DNA from: Calendula officinalis
Taxonomy: Eukaryota; Streptophyta; Magnoliopsida; Asterales; Asteraceae
Direction: 5' to 3'
Length of the DNA: 64,000 nt
Assembly (NCBI GenBank): GCA_963853835.1
Contig: OY970830.1
Coordinates: 37,409,966-37,473,965, forward strand
Shown in pieces: positions 44,510 through 57,340 of the stretch (position 1 is its first letter; every line of letters begins with the position of its first letter). The translations under genes were made by a program, and so were the position numbers. The notes below the pieces were generated by a model, which was not told the origin of the DNA, ran no database searches, and was given only the letters and a program-made list of their open reading frames with translations.

Positions 44510-46359
44510 TTAACTAAATAGTTGTCGTTTTGCAGTTGGTGTTGTTGATGGCTGAATAGGTGTTGTTATTGTTGGTGTTGTTATATGTTGGTGTGTGGTT
44601 GTGGTTGTGGTTGTTGGGAAAACTTTATTGATGTTCATTTGGGATGAGTTTGATTGTTGTCGTCTAGGTATTTGGAGTTGAAAGATTCTGCACTGTCCTT
44701 GTATGGATTGTAGAGGTTGTGGAAGTATCTGCGGATTTGTATGTCCTTGTTCAACAACCAATTTTGTACATTCGATTTCAAGTAGTGATGTAGCAGCATC
44801 GTCAAAGAAAGTAGCTGACATTGATGCGGTGTTGTCGGTAATAGTTGCAGTAAAACAGTAGCTGTATTTAAAAGAAGATTAAGAAAGTTATATTGTTTTT
44901 CATGTTATAAATATTGGTAGAATGATACTTACAAATGTCTCGGTTCGTCAATTTGACCAAGATCTTGACATGCTAATGTGTCTCCTTTGGGGTGTACTTT
45001 TTTTCGACATTGTGTACATCCAGTATAGTACCACCCACGTCGCTCGTCTATATTTGCTATTGATGCAATGCATGTGCATTGTGTTTGCTAAATCAATAAG
45101 TAAATATTTAGCGTGTTTGTGTGAATAGTATAGTAAGTGTGAATCTAAAATAGGAGGTGGAGGACACTAACATTGTCATGGTTGATATTCTTTTTTAGTA
45201 ACTCTGCGATTGTTTGTCTGTTTTTTTCTGATTCTGGTGCGATGTTGTTGGGTGTGTTTTGTCCGCCTGTTGTGGTGGAGATTGACGGGTGTTTTTGTTG
45301 AAAGCTGCAATGCAAAAGAAATTACATATATAATTATATGTTGAATGTAAATTGTAATGAATGAAGGAAGATGTTACGTAGCAGCCATAGATTTGGCTAA
45401 ATCGATATCCGGGTTAACGTAAATGTGTGTGGCTGAGGTGGAACTTAGTTGAAGTGAACCTGTGATTTAAGCGAATGTTAATATAAAGATCGTGAATGAT
45501 GTGGTCATGTTATTTGTTTGAGAACCTTCGAATGTGTCGACTTTCATTGAGATTACTGCTATGGTTGGTAAAGGTGTTTGTGTTACGGAGTTTTCGTCAA
45601 AAGAAGCTGCAATTTCCTCCCATAAGGTAGCGTCAATAAAGTTGTTACTGTGTAAATTGTCAGAAAATAAGGTATAGTTTAAAATGGCAGGTTAGCTGCT
45701 AAATTAGTTGGCATGAGAGGTGGGTAACCTGAGGTCTTGGAGTTTAATTTTCAATAATATTTTTTCCTTTCTGGTCAATATACCGGTTGTACTGTGGTAT
45801 ATGCCAATGTAATCTGAGAAACATTGTGAGAATTTAGTAATAAAATGTAGCATGTTAATCTTTTTTAGTGGTAGGAAGTGTGCAAACCTGTTAAAATTTC
45901 ATTGTTTTTGATACGGGAGTGTAGGTTGTTGTACATGACGAAGTTAAAGTAATAAACAGGGATGTTATCGTCCGGTATAATGGCGAATGTTGCTGTTCTG
46001 CCAAGGCGAATTGTTGTTGGATGAGGAACAACTTTGAAGTAGGTCCTTCCAATTTGACATATGTAGTTACTAAGGCGATAGCATGATTGTAAACGTATTA
46101 TACCATCAAGGTATGTACGATCTCGTAAGTCTGCAACAGCTTCAATTGCCATTCCCTGTTTACTTTGCATATGTTAGGATTCATATGGAAAATTAAATAA
46201 TATTGAAAATTATGAAAAAGGGTTGCATACATGTTGATCAAGAAGAAGGAAACAATACTGACTTTGGTGGCCATATGGTATCCATTTCCTAATGACCCTA
46301 ATGTTGATTGGGTCACCTGGGTCTCCGGCTTTAAGAGTGGAAATTTCTGCTGATGCCAT
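44510..46359 (-). CDS. RPA-like single-strand DNA-binding protein of Helitron-3
   Basis: Helitron-carried homologue of replication protein A large subunit, presumed to protect single-stranded DNA in rolling-circle transposition. Exons supported by splice sites and phase: 46231-46359 (MASAEISTLKAGDPGDPINI, then RVIRKWIPYGHQ), 45888-46155 (GMAIEAVADLRDRTYLD, YRLSNYICQIGRTYF), 45729-45813 (DYIGIYHSTTG), 45526-45647 (ATLWEEIAASFDENSV) and about 45380-45459 (GSLQLSSTSATHIYVNPDID). Further parts near 45.18-45.30 kb, 44.94-45.05 kb (YYTGCTQCRKKVHPKGD, a zinc-binding CxxC) and 44.51-44.86 kb (SYCFTATITDN; stop at 44510) complete a DBD-A/B/C type order. The later exon edges are approximate. Confidence 0.75.
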
Positions 46360-46810
46360 CAGCTTTATAATGTAATGAAAAGCATTTATGTGAGTAAAAT
46401 AGAACCAAACTTAAATTTTCACGGGTTCAATCTATGGATATGAGTTCTAATCTGTTGTCGGTGTATCGCATCATGAAATGGCAAGATTATTAACTTAAAT
46501 CTTTAACCTGACAGCTGCCACAAAGTTAGAAATAAATAACATAAATTAAATTAGTTTTGTGTTTGTGTAATTTAATGTTTGGATAGAAAAGTATAAGATA
46601 CAAATTATTTTAAAGAATGGTAACCATTGGCCTCTATCGTTAATGTAGTAAATTTGTGTTTGAAGAGCCAGTGACATCTGCCTTTAGTTTTCACTCATTG
46701 AGATTTACCCACGACAGAAACATCAGCCTGACACAGAGTTAGAAATAAAAATCATAAATTATATATGTTTGTGATGTCTAAAGTTTAGGAAAATAACAAT
46801 ATATTTAGAA

Positions 46811-49800
46811 TTATTTAAAAAAAAAACAATTTAGGATGTTGACTATTTTTATATGTTTAGTATGTATGAAAATATTGGAACCTGATGGAGATCGAATCTC
46901 GGCTAAGAAATCAGAGTACACAATGTTTTTTGTGGTGTTTGGGGGGTGTTTTTCTTGGGGTGTAATAAGAATCTTTAAAGATTTGGGTGACGTTGCTCGA
47001 GATAGAGCAACATACAGTTGCCCATGACTAAAGACTGGTTGAGGAAGGTAGACGCCTATTTTATTTAATGATTGGCCTTGACTTTTATTTATGGTCATCG
47101 CGTAACAAACTTTGATTGGAAATTGTTTTCTTTTGAAGACAAAAGGAAGTTCTTTATCATTGTGATCAAAGACAATTCGAGGTATATACACTCGATGACC
47201 TGTGGTTGTTCCAGTGATGACCCGAGCTTCAATAATTTTTGGCAGGAGTTGTGTAACAATCAATCGTGTTCCATTGCAAAGGCCCGCTGTTTGGTTAATG
47301 TTACGAAGTAAAATAATTGGAGTGTTGACCTTTAATTCAAGTGTATGAGAAGGGAAGCCGTTAAATTTTAGTAAATTTAGATATTCATTTGGGTACAGAA
47401 CTTCAGTATCCCCTTTGTCGTGTGTATGTGGAACAATTGAGTCAACGCTTAGGTATGTAGTTGATTTTCCTGGAGACATGTTAAGAATTAAGTTATTTAT
47501 TTCATCACATGTTTCATTTTTTGGGGAAACTATGGCTTTATCAGACAAATTTTTTGTACTTGGATTTTTAAGTGTGTTTTCGTCGTAAATGAAACTGATA
47601 AGATCTATCAAAGCATTGTCGTTATATTGTATTAAAAATTCAGATGGTACCTCAATAATTTTGGTGTCAACAGGACTTTCTGTGTCAGGTACACTAAGAC
47701 GACCGTCGCCAATAGCAAGCAACCATGAAGAGAATCGTGCTATTTCATTTTTATCTTTGGAGTTTAAATTTGGGTGTAGTAGACGCATATTTTGGGTAAG
47801 TTTGCAAATTTTGAAGTGTTTCCAAAGATATGATTTCGAGAAAGATGCAGAAATGATTTCACCTTTAGAAGCTTTAGGTTTAATTGGAAGTGTTTGTCTG
47901 AAGTCACCTCCCAATAATATTGACTTTCCTCCGAAAAATGAAGCTGGATTGTTAAGGATATCTTTCATACTTTTATCTAATGCTTCAAAACATTTTCGAT
48001 CACTCATAGGTGCTTCATCCCAGATAATAAGAGCGGTCTCGTGAAGTAAATGAGCAAGTTGTGTGTTTTTCTTAATGTGACAAATGGATTCGTCTGTTAG
48101 ATCTAAAGGTATTTTGAATCGAGAGTGTGCTGTTCTACCGGCAAGTAGTAACAATGATGCAATCCCAGATGCTGCTACAGCAAGAACAATTTTACCAGAA
48201 GCTCGTATTGCTGAAATTATGGCCGTCCACAAATAGGTTTTGCCAGTACCACCATGTCCATACACAAATAGAAGTACCTAAGAATTATTTAGTTGCACAT
48301 GTTGATGTATATGTTAAGAAGAAAAAATATTATGCTATTGATAAATAAAAGTAAGCACCTGCTTGTTACTTTCAAATGATTTCATAACTATGTCATATAT
48401 TCTTGATTGATCAGAGTGAAAAGCAAGTCGTAACCGTTGGTTATCTTCAGCTAACTGTTGTCTATTGTAGTTTTTCTCTTCCATTAGAAGCCTGTTTTTT
48501 AACCCACAAAGTAATTCTGCTCGGGGCATTGGTAAACCAAAGTCAACAACCGAGGAAGACTTTGCGCTAGAGTTAAGAAGAAGTTCAATTTCATACAAAA
48601 CACAATCTTGTAAGTCGGTATCGTTAACATGATTGGTTGTGATGTTTGTAATTCCAGTGACCTTTGATATTATGTCGTCGCTCATTTGCCGCCAATGTTG
48701 TTTCCATAATGCGAGTGGATTAGAAATTTCGCAGAACAAAAGCATGTGAGTGAAGAGTGATCTTAATTCCAAAGAGGTTGCCCACATGGATGCTTCATCA
48801 AAAGCGTACGTCCATTCTTGGTCATCGCCAAGCAATCCAAGAATTTCACATGCAGCTCTATATGTTGAATATATAACTTCACCAACCGTACGTATATCAG
48901 CAAATGTTTGACATCCAATTTGATGACGTAACAACATTCTCAAATAGAAAGTCTCACCGCAACTTGGGTGGACATATATAAGTCTTCCTATAGCAGGTTG
49001 CTTTTTAGTACGCCTTCTACTCCAAGTATTTAAGGTGTCGACCTGTTTCGTCAATTACGTTGTTGTGCAACCATTTTGTTAACGTTGTTTGGGTTGAAGT
49101 TACATTGGTCACTATAGTATGTAAGTTGTCTGCATCTTTGAATGTGATGCATTGCATGTTTTCTAAATGGACAGCTAACACTTGTACAGATGGATTTCTA
49201 TTATGAATTGCGAAGTCAAATATCCTCCACGCTGCTTCGTGAGGACAAATAAAGCGACCGTCAACAAAATTTTTGATTTCATCAACATGTGTTGAAGTTG
49301 ATGATTCAGCCTCGTCATTAGTTGTTGAAGATCTGGCAATTCTAAAGCGAATACGATCTGCACCCTTGGAGATGTACTTGAAAAGATATTTAATCATCAT
49401 ACTCCAGCCACAATATTCGACGTTAATGTGAGCCTGAAAACGTAGACAAAGATCTTTATTGTAAGGAACTACATAGCTGTTATCCAATTGTATGCCACTC
49501 TTGGTAACAAAATGGTTGTTGGATTCTCTTCTGTAGTGCACATATCCGTCGTTGTCGAAGCGTGTAGTTGTTTCGTACTTTTTGGGAAAGTGTTTTGAAC
49601 ATACACCATTAGACATGCAAGGAGCATTACTTCGTGCAAGGCCACATGGACCGTGAATCATTGATTCTGTTACAATCTTATAAAGTTCGGGTTCAGTTGT
49701 TGGATTTGGAATTTCAGCGGAAATGAATTTGTCAATTTCTTCTGGTTGTTTGATTTTATGAGGAGATGTAACCCAAAGTAATGTGTGACAATGTGGTAGT

Positions 49801-51383
49801 CCTCTTTTTTGGAACTCAATAGTATACAAATCTAAATAAAAGGAAAAATAACTTACTTTTAAAAAAGTGTTAGATGGTGTAGTGCGGAAAAAAAAGGATT
49901 AAATGTAGAATTACCTGCAGCAACCTGACCGAAAGGAATCGAAGATTTTAAATATCGTATGAAAGCCTCAACTTTTAATTGAAAAACTCTAGCAATAATG
50001 TCAGGTCTATCCTGTACTTTGACTGAAGGTGTGCATGTGACGTATCTTGTAATTTCAGGCCATTTGACGTTGCAAGTGAATGTTATGAAGTATTGAGGGT
50101 TACCATGAACTCTGCAAATAGCTAATGCGTCTTGGTAGTGTTTATACATATATCGAGGGCTCCCGGTAAAAGACGCAGGCAGGATTGTTCGTTTACCAAT
50201 GTTACGCCCGTCTGAATCACCTCGTTGTAATGCGTCGTGAACACCTTGAAGATACTCGTTTCTAAATAGATTTTGGTGCGAGTGAATGTAATCCAATCTA
50301 TTTTGCTCAATACATATATAAACATCCACCAAATATTGCTGGAAAAGTCTGCCTCCTCTTAAAAGTAATGTGTACAAATTGAGACGGTCATGTAGTTGGT
50401 AGCTGTAAAACATATTCATTGTAAGTTGGCGGTTACGTGTAGAACCATCTGGTAACAAACGAAGGTCTGGTGACCATCCTTTTTCACCAAATAAAAATAA
50501 CAATGGGAATTGCAAAGCCATATAAAGGCGATGCAATTTGTTAATTCTTGTTGGATGGTCGTCGTTTAGGTGGATGACAATATCAAAGTCTTTGGCTGTT
50601 GGTTCGTTGTTGTAGACAATTGCACCGATAGTTCCTGATGTTGGAGTGTCGTAGCATCTTTGGGAGTTGGAGCTATATAAGCGAATGACAAAGTTAGGTA
50701 TGTTTGCAGAAGCACAAAGATCTCTAGCGGTCCGGAAAAGTTTAATTAACTCGTTGGTCTCGTCTAACACTTTCGCCAAAAGGGAAACAATGTCAGCTTT
50801 TAGAGTAGAATCATCATGGTGACTGAAGAAGTGAAGTCTGTTAGAAATTTCGTGTTCAGTGTCACATATATATATATTTGTAAAAATCTAGGTCTTTCAT
50901 CATCAGGTGGACATAAGGAACCAATCCAGTGAAAAATCTGACCTTCAACTTTAAAAACATAGGGACCGAATCCGTTGTTCACTGTCTCATCAATATTTGC
51001 ACCAAAGGATGTCATTGCAAACATTGAATTGTAAGCACGAATGTTGTCCATAAAATCATGATTTTCGAATAAAAGTTTTACAGAAGTTGGAGGTTCTTTT
51101 GAGAGCTCTAGTTTAACACGACCGCTTTTACAACATTGGTTGTATTTAGGCCTGCTGTTTACCCGAGATGAAAGAACACGTTCTGCGAACCAAAAAAGTG
51201 CCCCACAATGCTCACATATTTGATCGGCGTTTCCCAAATCCAAATAAGTCAACGAATTTTGTGTTTTAAGTTCGTTCGCTGCAACTATTTGTTTACGTTT
51301 GCGCGATTGAGCTGTTGTTTGTATGTGTTGGTCGTCAGAAAGGCGTGAACAGACGACATCTCTGTGATTTCGGGCCGTCATGA
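46811..51383 (-). CDS. Helitron Rep/Pif1-type helicase, damaged in two places
   Basis: Initiator nuclease plus helicase for rolling-circle transposition. From ATG about 51383: an N-terminal part (MTARNHRDVVCSRLSD, a CEHCGALFW zinc-type motif, NFGFGPYVFKVEGQI-like block), a frame change in a TA run near 50870, then the Rep part with FITFTCN. An intron lies at 49832-49914. GLPHCHTLLWV (the His-x-His motif) and YLFKYISKG (two catalytic Tyr, four apart) follow. Near 49020-49050 a dozen or so residues of the usual sequence before WSRRR are missing and the frame shifts. An intron lies at 48278-48358. Then the helicase: Walker A GHGGTGKT, IIWDEAPM, LGGDFRQTLPI, QNMRL, GLCNGTRL, and YAMTINKSQGQS through LYVALSRAT. 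The stop is at 46811. Confidence 0.85.
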
Positions 51384-52612
51384 TTTTAAATAATACCACA
51401 GCATACCTTAGATACCTGACACACCTGTTTATTTTGTTTAGGGAACACATGGTTAGAGTTGAAAACAAACTGACAACATATAAAAGGTAGTCGTAACCTC
51501 TAAAACTAAGAGATAATATAGATTTTGCGTAGCCTACATTTTTCTAATTATTAAGAACAGGACACTGAATTTAAGTATCCAAAAATAAGGCTGCATTTTA
51601 AGTTTCCAAAACAGTTGGTTGCCTTTTAAGATGGCAATCTAAGTGTTTCATTTAAAATGTGAAAATTAAAAGGATAACAATTAAAGGAGTAAGTGGTTGA
51701 TGACGCTAGAAGTAGAGACTGTAATTCGAAAAGAAAATTCCCGAAATTTGCAAAATGTGTATGGTAGTGAGATTGGAAACTGAAATTCCAAAATATGAAC
51801 CACCAAAATAAAATTTTTTACTAAAAGTAACCTGCAGAAGATAAAATGAATCAAGGAACTTCAAAGTCGAATTTGGAAGTTTAAAAAGGGCATAGAAAAG
51901 CATTGTAAGTTGGTATTGATATAGTCAGGAGTAAATGATTGATAACCCTAACCTTTAGTAGCAGGAAATGTATTTCCAAAATATCAATGCAGAAGAACAT
52001 TTGCTTTAAAGATGTGTGTATGGTACCAACAGTGGGAACTCAAAATCCAAAATATGAACCCCAAAATGGACAGATTTAATAAAACTAACCTGGAGAAGAT
52101 GAAATGAAGCCAGAAACCTAAAAATCGAAATTGGAAATTTAATCCAAAATAAAAAGCGAAATGCCAAAATTGAAACCCTAATTAAAACTAAAGAGAACTA
52201 TAACAGAATTTTATCCACAAATTCGAGAGGTAACTGAGGTAGAGGGTTCCTTGTTAAAAAGAAGAGAAGCCACAAAATTAAAATTGAGGTACCTGAAAAC
52301 GTTGAGTGAAACAGGGGAATGGAAAATTGAATGGGCAAAACGAAAGGAAGAATAATGCAAGGCATTGATGGATAACAACAAAAGATTTTTAGTAGGTAGA
52401 GTAGGAAGTCATAGGTAGCGCACATGGCAATAAAAGGAAATCGTTTCAAGCAGGAGGTGGATGAGGGAAATAGTTTGAAGCAGGAGGTGGCTGGTGTTAC
52501 TATTCATTCGTGATGGTAAATGTAATATAGATAATATGTAGAGGATAAGAGGTGATAGGTAGACCAACAGAGGCTTTTGTTATAAAGTCAACCCTTGTAT
52601 GGCTTTAATAGA
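51384..52612 (-). other. Upstream (5') part of Helitron-3
   Basis: About 1.2 kb between the Rep start and the 5' TC end. It has two loosely similar stretches: ctgaaattccaaaatatgaacc near 51780 and ctcaaaatccaaaatatgaa near 52040. It would hold the promoter. No gene is supported. Confidence 0.5.
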
Positions 52613-52848
52613 TTCCCAATTTTTGGGGGTTTCGTTTCATTTTTCTTATCCATTTTTGCATAACAAACAACCAACTTTCAATATCATTCCCTAAACCCAT
52701 TCCCAACTCCCCCACTAACACTACCTAGTTTTTATTTTTCATTTGAATATTCAACAAATTAATTAGACTAATAAAAACGTGATAAATGTGGAAAACAAAG
52801 TAATTTTCAAAATAGTTAGGCAAAAGTGATATAGTAAAGAGCTCTATT
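52613..52848. other. Short unassigned spacer
   Basis: 236 bp between Helitron-3 and the Sirevirus LTR. Contains no P450 exon or other coding frame. Confidence 0.45.
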
Positions 52849-53367
52849 TGTGTCAGGATCGATTAACCAGACAAGTTAATTAATCTAAGATCTACTAACA
52901 ATAAGAAGTTGCAGCGGATCAACACTTATGTTAATTGATTAAGAACAATGAACAATGAATAATAATAATAAGAACACAGTGATTCACAAAAAGCTTCAAT
53001 GTATATTAATGATCGATCAATACACACGTATGTTTACAATTCATAAGGAACTATATATAATAGTCCTTGAAGCCTAACTATTTAACCTAGTTATTCTAGG
53101 AAACGATTACAATTGAATAACAAACAGATTTACATTCTATAACTAATTATACGAAGATCTCGGACACGATCAGCTCTAAATATTGACATCAGTAGTAATA
53201 GCCATCGTCAGTATCAAGTTGTTACAGCAGCATTAACACTTGATCAGTAGTAAATGTAACTCTGCCCCATCAGTACTAATTCTTGTATCAGCATTAAGTC
53301 TTTGTCAGTACCAACTGCAGCATTATTAATAAGCTTTCATCAGTATTAAATTTTCTATATCCCAACA
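52849..53367 (-). repeat. 3' LTR of element D, about 519 bp
   Basis: Plus-strand ends TGTGTCAGG and CCCAACA (sense TGTTGGG...CTGACACA). A purine tract adjoins at 53368. The stretch 53180-53350 contains several catcagtagtaa-like words. The left boundary rests on the TG only, since the partner LTR is outside the window. Confidence 0.65.
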
Positions 53368-53380
53368 ATCTCCCCCTAAA
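53368..53380 (-). other. Polypurine tract of element D
   Basis: Plus atctccccctaaa; on the sense strand an AGGGGGAGAT core touching the LTR, identical in core to the tract of element E. Confidence 0.8.
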
Positions 53381-53589
53381 CTTGTTAATTCAATGTGAAT
53401 TAATCAAGTTTCCTTTTCTTTATCTTCTTCTTCTTTCTTCTTCATATCCTCTAACTTTTTGGCTCTTGCTTCAAGTGTTCTTTGATTTTGTAGTTTCCTT
53501 TGAGCAATGATGTATTTGCTATTTCTTTTGATGAAGTAATTTCTCTTTTCATTGAACAAATTGACATGATAAGGATGCATGAAGGAGCA

Positions 53590-56500
53590 TCATATCACTT
53601 GGTACATGGTTTGATCAGAATGTGGATATTCTTTTTCAAACAAGACTAGTTCACATCTCTTACTGGTTCGTTCAAAGAAATACATGTGTGCAGTGGGTAA
53701 CACATTCCAAGCATATATGTTTTCAGTACTGATGAAGTTATTAGGACAGTCTTCAGGGTAAAATGCAGCATCAATCATACTGGTTAAGTATCCAGCTCCT
53801 GAATTTTTCCATGACTTCTTTGACATCCTAGGCTTTCCAATCATCAGAAGTTTGATGACATCATTTCTTGTACAGGACATCAGTAATGGTTTCCAAGCAC
53901 TAAACTTTTGTATGATTTTGTCTTCTCTGATTATTTCAATTGCTTGACCATTCGTTCTCCAGTTTACAATTGGATTATCTTGAATAGGGGTTATGGGAAG
54001 ATCTATTACCTTGTTATCTAATCTTGCCCTTTTCTTGGCTTTTTCTTCAGCTATCAATGCCTTTCTTTTACTTGCAGTTCTTTTAGATGAACTTCCAGTC
54101 ATTTTTGGTCTTGAAGTTATTTCTTTAGGATCAATTTCAATCAGACCTTCTATGATTTGCTTAGGTTGAGGTTCTGCAAGTTCCTTCTTTTTCTCCATGC
54201 AATATCTTTTTATTATAGTTATCAGTTTCATTCTTCCAAAAGACTTTGCATTTTGACCTCTTGATTTTAAATATGAGATCATTTCTTCTTTCTGTTCAGC
54301 AAATTGTTCTGGCATATCTTCTTTGCTTCTTTTGCATTCTTTAACTTGTTCTTCAAGAAGATCTATTCTTTCTTTTTCAATTTGCTTGATTTTATTCATT
54401 GCTTCTTGTTGATCTCCTTCTAGGAATTCTTCAATCTCTTGAATAGCTGCATCTTTTAGTCTTTCTTTTTCAGCTTTTTTCTTGTCTTCAAGAGCTTGAG
54501 TTTTTGCTACTTTTCTTTGATATTTTATTCTATTCAGCTTCCATTGATTCTGTTTAGCTTTTCTGACACAGTTGATTTTGTTCACCATTTGGTGACCTAG
54601 AGCTCTGTTAGGAAAATCATCATCATACAATCCTTTTCCTTTTCCAATAACTGCTGTAAGAAGTGGAGGTGTGTACTTCATATCTTTGACTTCTGGAAGT
54701 ACTATTGAAGGATTGAATAGATGTACTTTGTCCTGAGGTAGAATCTTAGGATGAGGAGGTAAAGCACACTCATCTACCTCAAACCAGTTCACATTATCAT
54801 CAATGTCAGTTATGATAAGTGGTTTGAATTCTGATGTTTTTGGTTTGGACACGATGATGGCACGTTCAGCTTCAATCAGTTCTGGTAGTTCTTCAGATGA
54901 TTCAGTAGTAACCAAGGTAGTTACTACTGGTTCTTCAGTTTGTGCATGTACTACCATTTGTTGTGTATCAATTTCTACTGGTATACTTGCTTCTTTAACA
55001 CGATCATTAGTAACAGCCTCTTGATCCTTTGCCTCAGTAATATCCATAGGGTCAGTAGTATCTATGACTTCAGTAGTAACTGGAGAGTGTACTTGTTCTG
55101 CTGTTTGTGACTGATTTGCAGACACAAATACATCCTCTTCCATATCTTTATACAGGTTTTCACCAATACTCTGACCTGATTCACCATGGACCTCTTTTAA
55201 GTTTAGGAGGGCTTCTGCTGCTATAGATTGATCAATCATCCCTTGAATTTGATCTTTCTCCCCCTTAGTGATCTCAACTGGTTGAGCCTCACTATCAGCA
55301 ATCTTTCTTTGAAGTTTCTTGATCAAACTTGATTGCTTTTGAAGCCTAGACTCGAACCTCTTCTGTCTTCTATTCAAAGTATTAATGTGGTGCTTCATGT
55401 AGGTCATGGTTTTCCCTTGATTGTTCAGTAACTCTAGGCAATGTTGTACAGTGGTTTTAAGGTTTTCCTTCCTAGCCGTCAATTTCTTTGTTTTAATACT
55501 GCCCTCACTCCGTCTAGCAAGATCCTCGGGCTCGTTTGGTACATTTGGTTTAAGGTTTTCCATCCTATCCATCAATTCAGTTTGTTGCTCGCTACCCTCA
55601 TCACTTCTAGGTGATGAAATGGGTTGTTTGGACACTCTCTTCTTCCTAGAAGAAGCAGTAGTGCCCCCCCCTTGTGGTTTCTTGGCACCGGGGTCCTCTT
55701 AGTAACTCCTCAAATTCTGAGTCATCACTAAGAGTTGCCGAGGTCTGGGTCCTAATGATGTTCTCACTAGCCTGTGCACCCACCTTTGGGGCATCAGTAG
55801 TGAGATCCCTTTCCTCATGCCCTCTCTCCTCCTTGGAGGACAACTCTTGGAGTCTGGGGTGTGACTCAATTGGTCCCCTGGTGTCCTTTAAGGAAGTCTT
55901 CTTCCTTTTATAGATGGTGGAGATAGATTTGGATATTGGTTGGTCTTCCACAGAGTGAAGAGTAGCACTCTGTGGATTAATTGCATGTTCCTGGGACACA
56001 TTCAGGACATCTGTTGGTTCATTTATTTGAGTGGACTGAGTGGGTGGTGTTTGGGCTGTTTTTGGGGTTGATGGAGTGGGTTGGGGTTCAGTTGGGAGTA
56101 CTAAACTTTCTCCAGTAGGAGGTTGATCATAGATCATGTTTTGGAATAGTGGAGTGACATTGCCAGAAAATTTAAATTGTTTTCTCATATTAGTATACAC
56201 CTTTTTGTTTATTTCTGGAGTAATAAAAATGTTTTTAGGTGTTGAGAGGTTTTGCAGTTCACAGTTAATAATATGAGTGAGGAATCTTGGATACATTAAA
56301 AATTTAAAAGGTGATAAATTTCCAAGCATTCCTTCAAAAATCATGTTTGAAAAATTAAATACTTGATCTGTGCACAAACAAACAACAGCAGAAGCTATTG
56401 ATTTGTTGAACTCATTCCAAGTACTTCTTTTTGGAGAAATACAATGTTGAGGTATGAACAAGGTATTTCCATTGAGGTGAAAGAAGACCTTTTTGAAAAG

Positions 56501-56894
56501 TGATTATGTCTAGTCTTCCTTCATACCCCATTTTTTGTAAATTTTCAATAAGATCGGTTTTAGGTAAAGAAGTTGTACCTGATTCATCATTGAATTGCAG
56601 ATGGTGTCTGATGGATTGTTCAGTAATAATAATCGATTTTCCATCTACAACTGATTTGATTTGAGTTGTATTTGCCTCTTCAGTTCTTTCAGCATTCTCC
56701 CAGAAATCAACAAGATGTTGTTGATATGCTTTCGGGTTGACATTGAGAGCAAACTTGATGTATGAGTTCTTTAGAAACATGACTATTGGTTGAAAATCTC
56801 TTGTTCCATCTGGGTTTTTCAAAAATGCCATCATATTGTGAAATTCGGAGTACTTGAGATCAGTTTGAACTTCGAGTGATGTGAGAGTAGCCAT
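53590..56894 (-). pseudogene. Additional 3' ORF of element D, broken into three frames
   Basis: Three consecutive minus-strand frames look like one former protein of about 1100 residues. The first (56412-56894) begins MATLTSLEVQTDLKYSEFHN, with NPDGTRDFQPIV and IITEQSIRHHLQF. The second (to 55646) carries STWNEFNKSIASAVVCL and a Pro/Thr/Ser-rich stretch. The third (53590-55635) is charged, with coiled coil (INTLNRRQKRFESRLQKQSS, KKAEKERLKDAAIQEIEEFL) and an end part VVNWRTNGQAI-like. Frame breaks lie near 56455 and 55690, the latter beside a run of eight C. Relatives of the first part are often labelled longin- or synaptobrevin-like in plant genomes; I consider it the Sirevirus 3' ORF. Function is unknown. 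Confidence 0.65.
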
Positions 56895-57171
56895 TTTAGA
56901 GATCTTTTAATTCGAAATTGAAGTTTTTGATGATGGAATTTAAAGAGAATTTTGGTTTAGCAAGGAGAGGTTTTGATACCGATGCATGATTTGTTAGGGT
57001 TTATCGAAGGGTTTATCAGATTGAGGTCGGATAATGCTAAATTAATCAGAATTGGGTATTTATATTTTTCGTTTTTACCTGCAAAATGACCGAAATATCC
57101 TTTGAATAATAACCCAACGGTCATTTACATGGAGGTTAGTTTGGTAAAATGACATATTTCACAGATAACTG

Positions 57172-57290
57172 TCGATCAGTAGTAAGTTCGATGTCAGTAG
57201 TAACTCATCAGTAGTAACGTTTGAGTTACTCATTGACCTAATTCACTGTAAGCCTATCAGTAGTAATAAATAGCCAGTAGTAAAACATGC
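57172..57290. repeat. Cluster of CAGTAGTAA words after pol of element D
   Basis: Five cagtagtaa copies in about 115 bp of noncoding DNA between the end of pol and the 3' ORF, all in the same direction. The same word is clustered in element C and in the LTR of this element. Confidence 0.65.
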
Positions 57291-57340
57291 TTATAACTAT
57301 AAAAATTGTACAATGGTTTACATTTGATTCAGATTTGAGA

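Larger units (their letters stand above)
44140..52612 (-). mobile_element. Helitron-3, nearly complete autonomous-type element
   Basis: On the minus strand it starts TCTATTAAAGCCATACAAGG after A (host t52613) and ends with a hairpin (ccccgcg/cgcgggg) and CACTAG before T (host a44139). Removing it would restore gggaa-ttcct, an A/T target, as expected. It encodes both proteins seen in plant autonomous Helitrons: a Rep/Pif1 helicase (46.8-51.4 kb) and an RPA-like single-strand binding protein (44.5-46.4 kb), both in element sense. Two lesions in the Rep/helicase suggest it is no longer autonomous. 8.47 kb. Confidence 0.85.

Noticed and set aside
47589..48044. Open frame antisense to the helicase of Helitron-3
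   Set aside because: It is the shadow of a strongly supported helicase on the minus strand, with no motif of its own.
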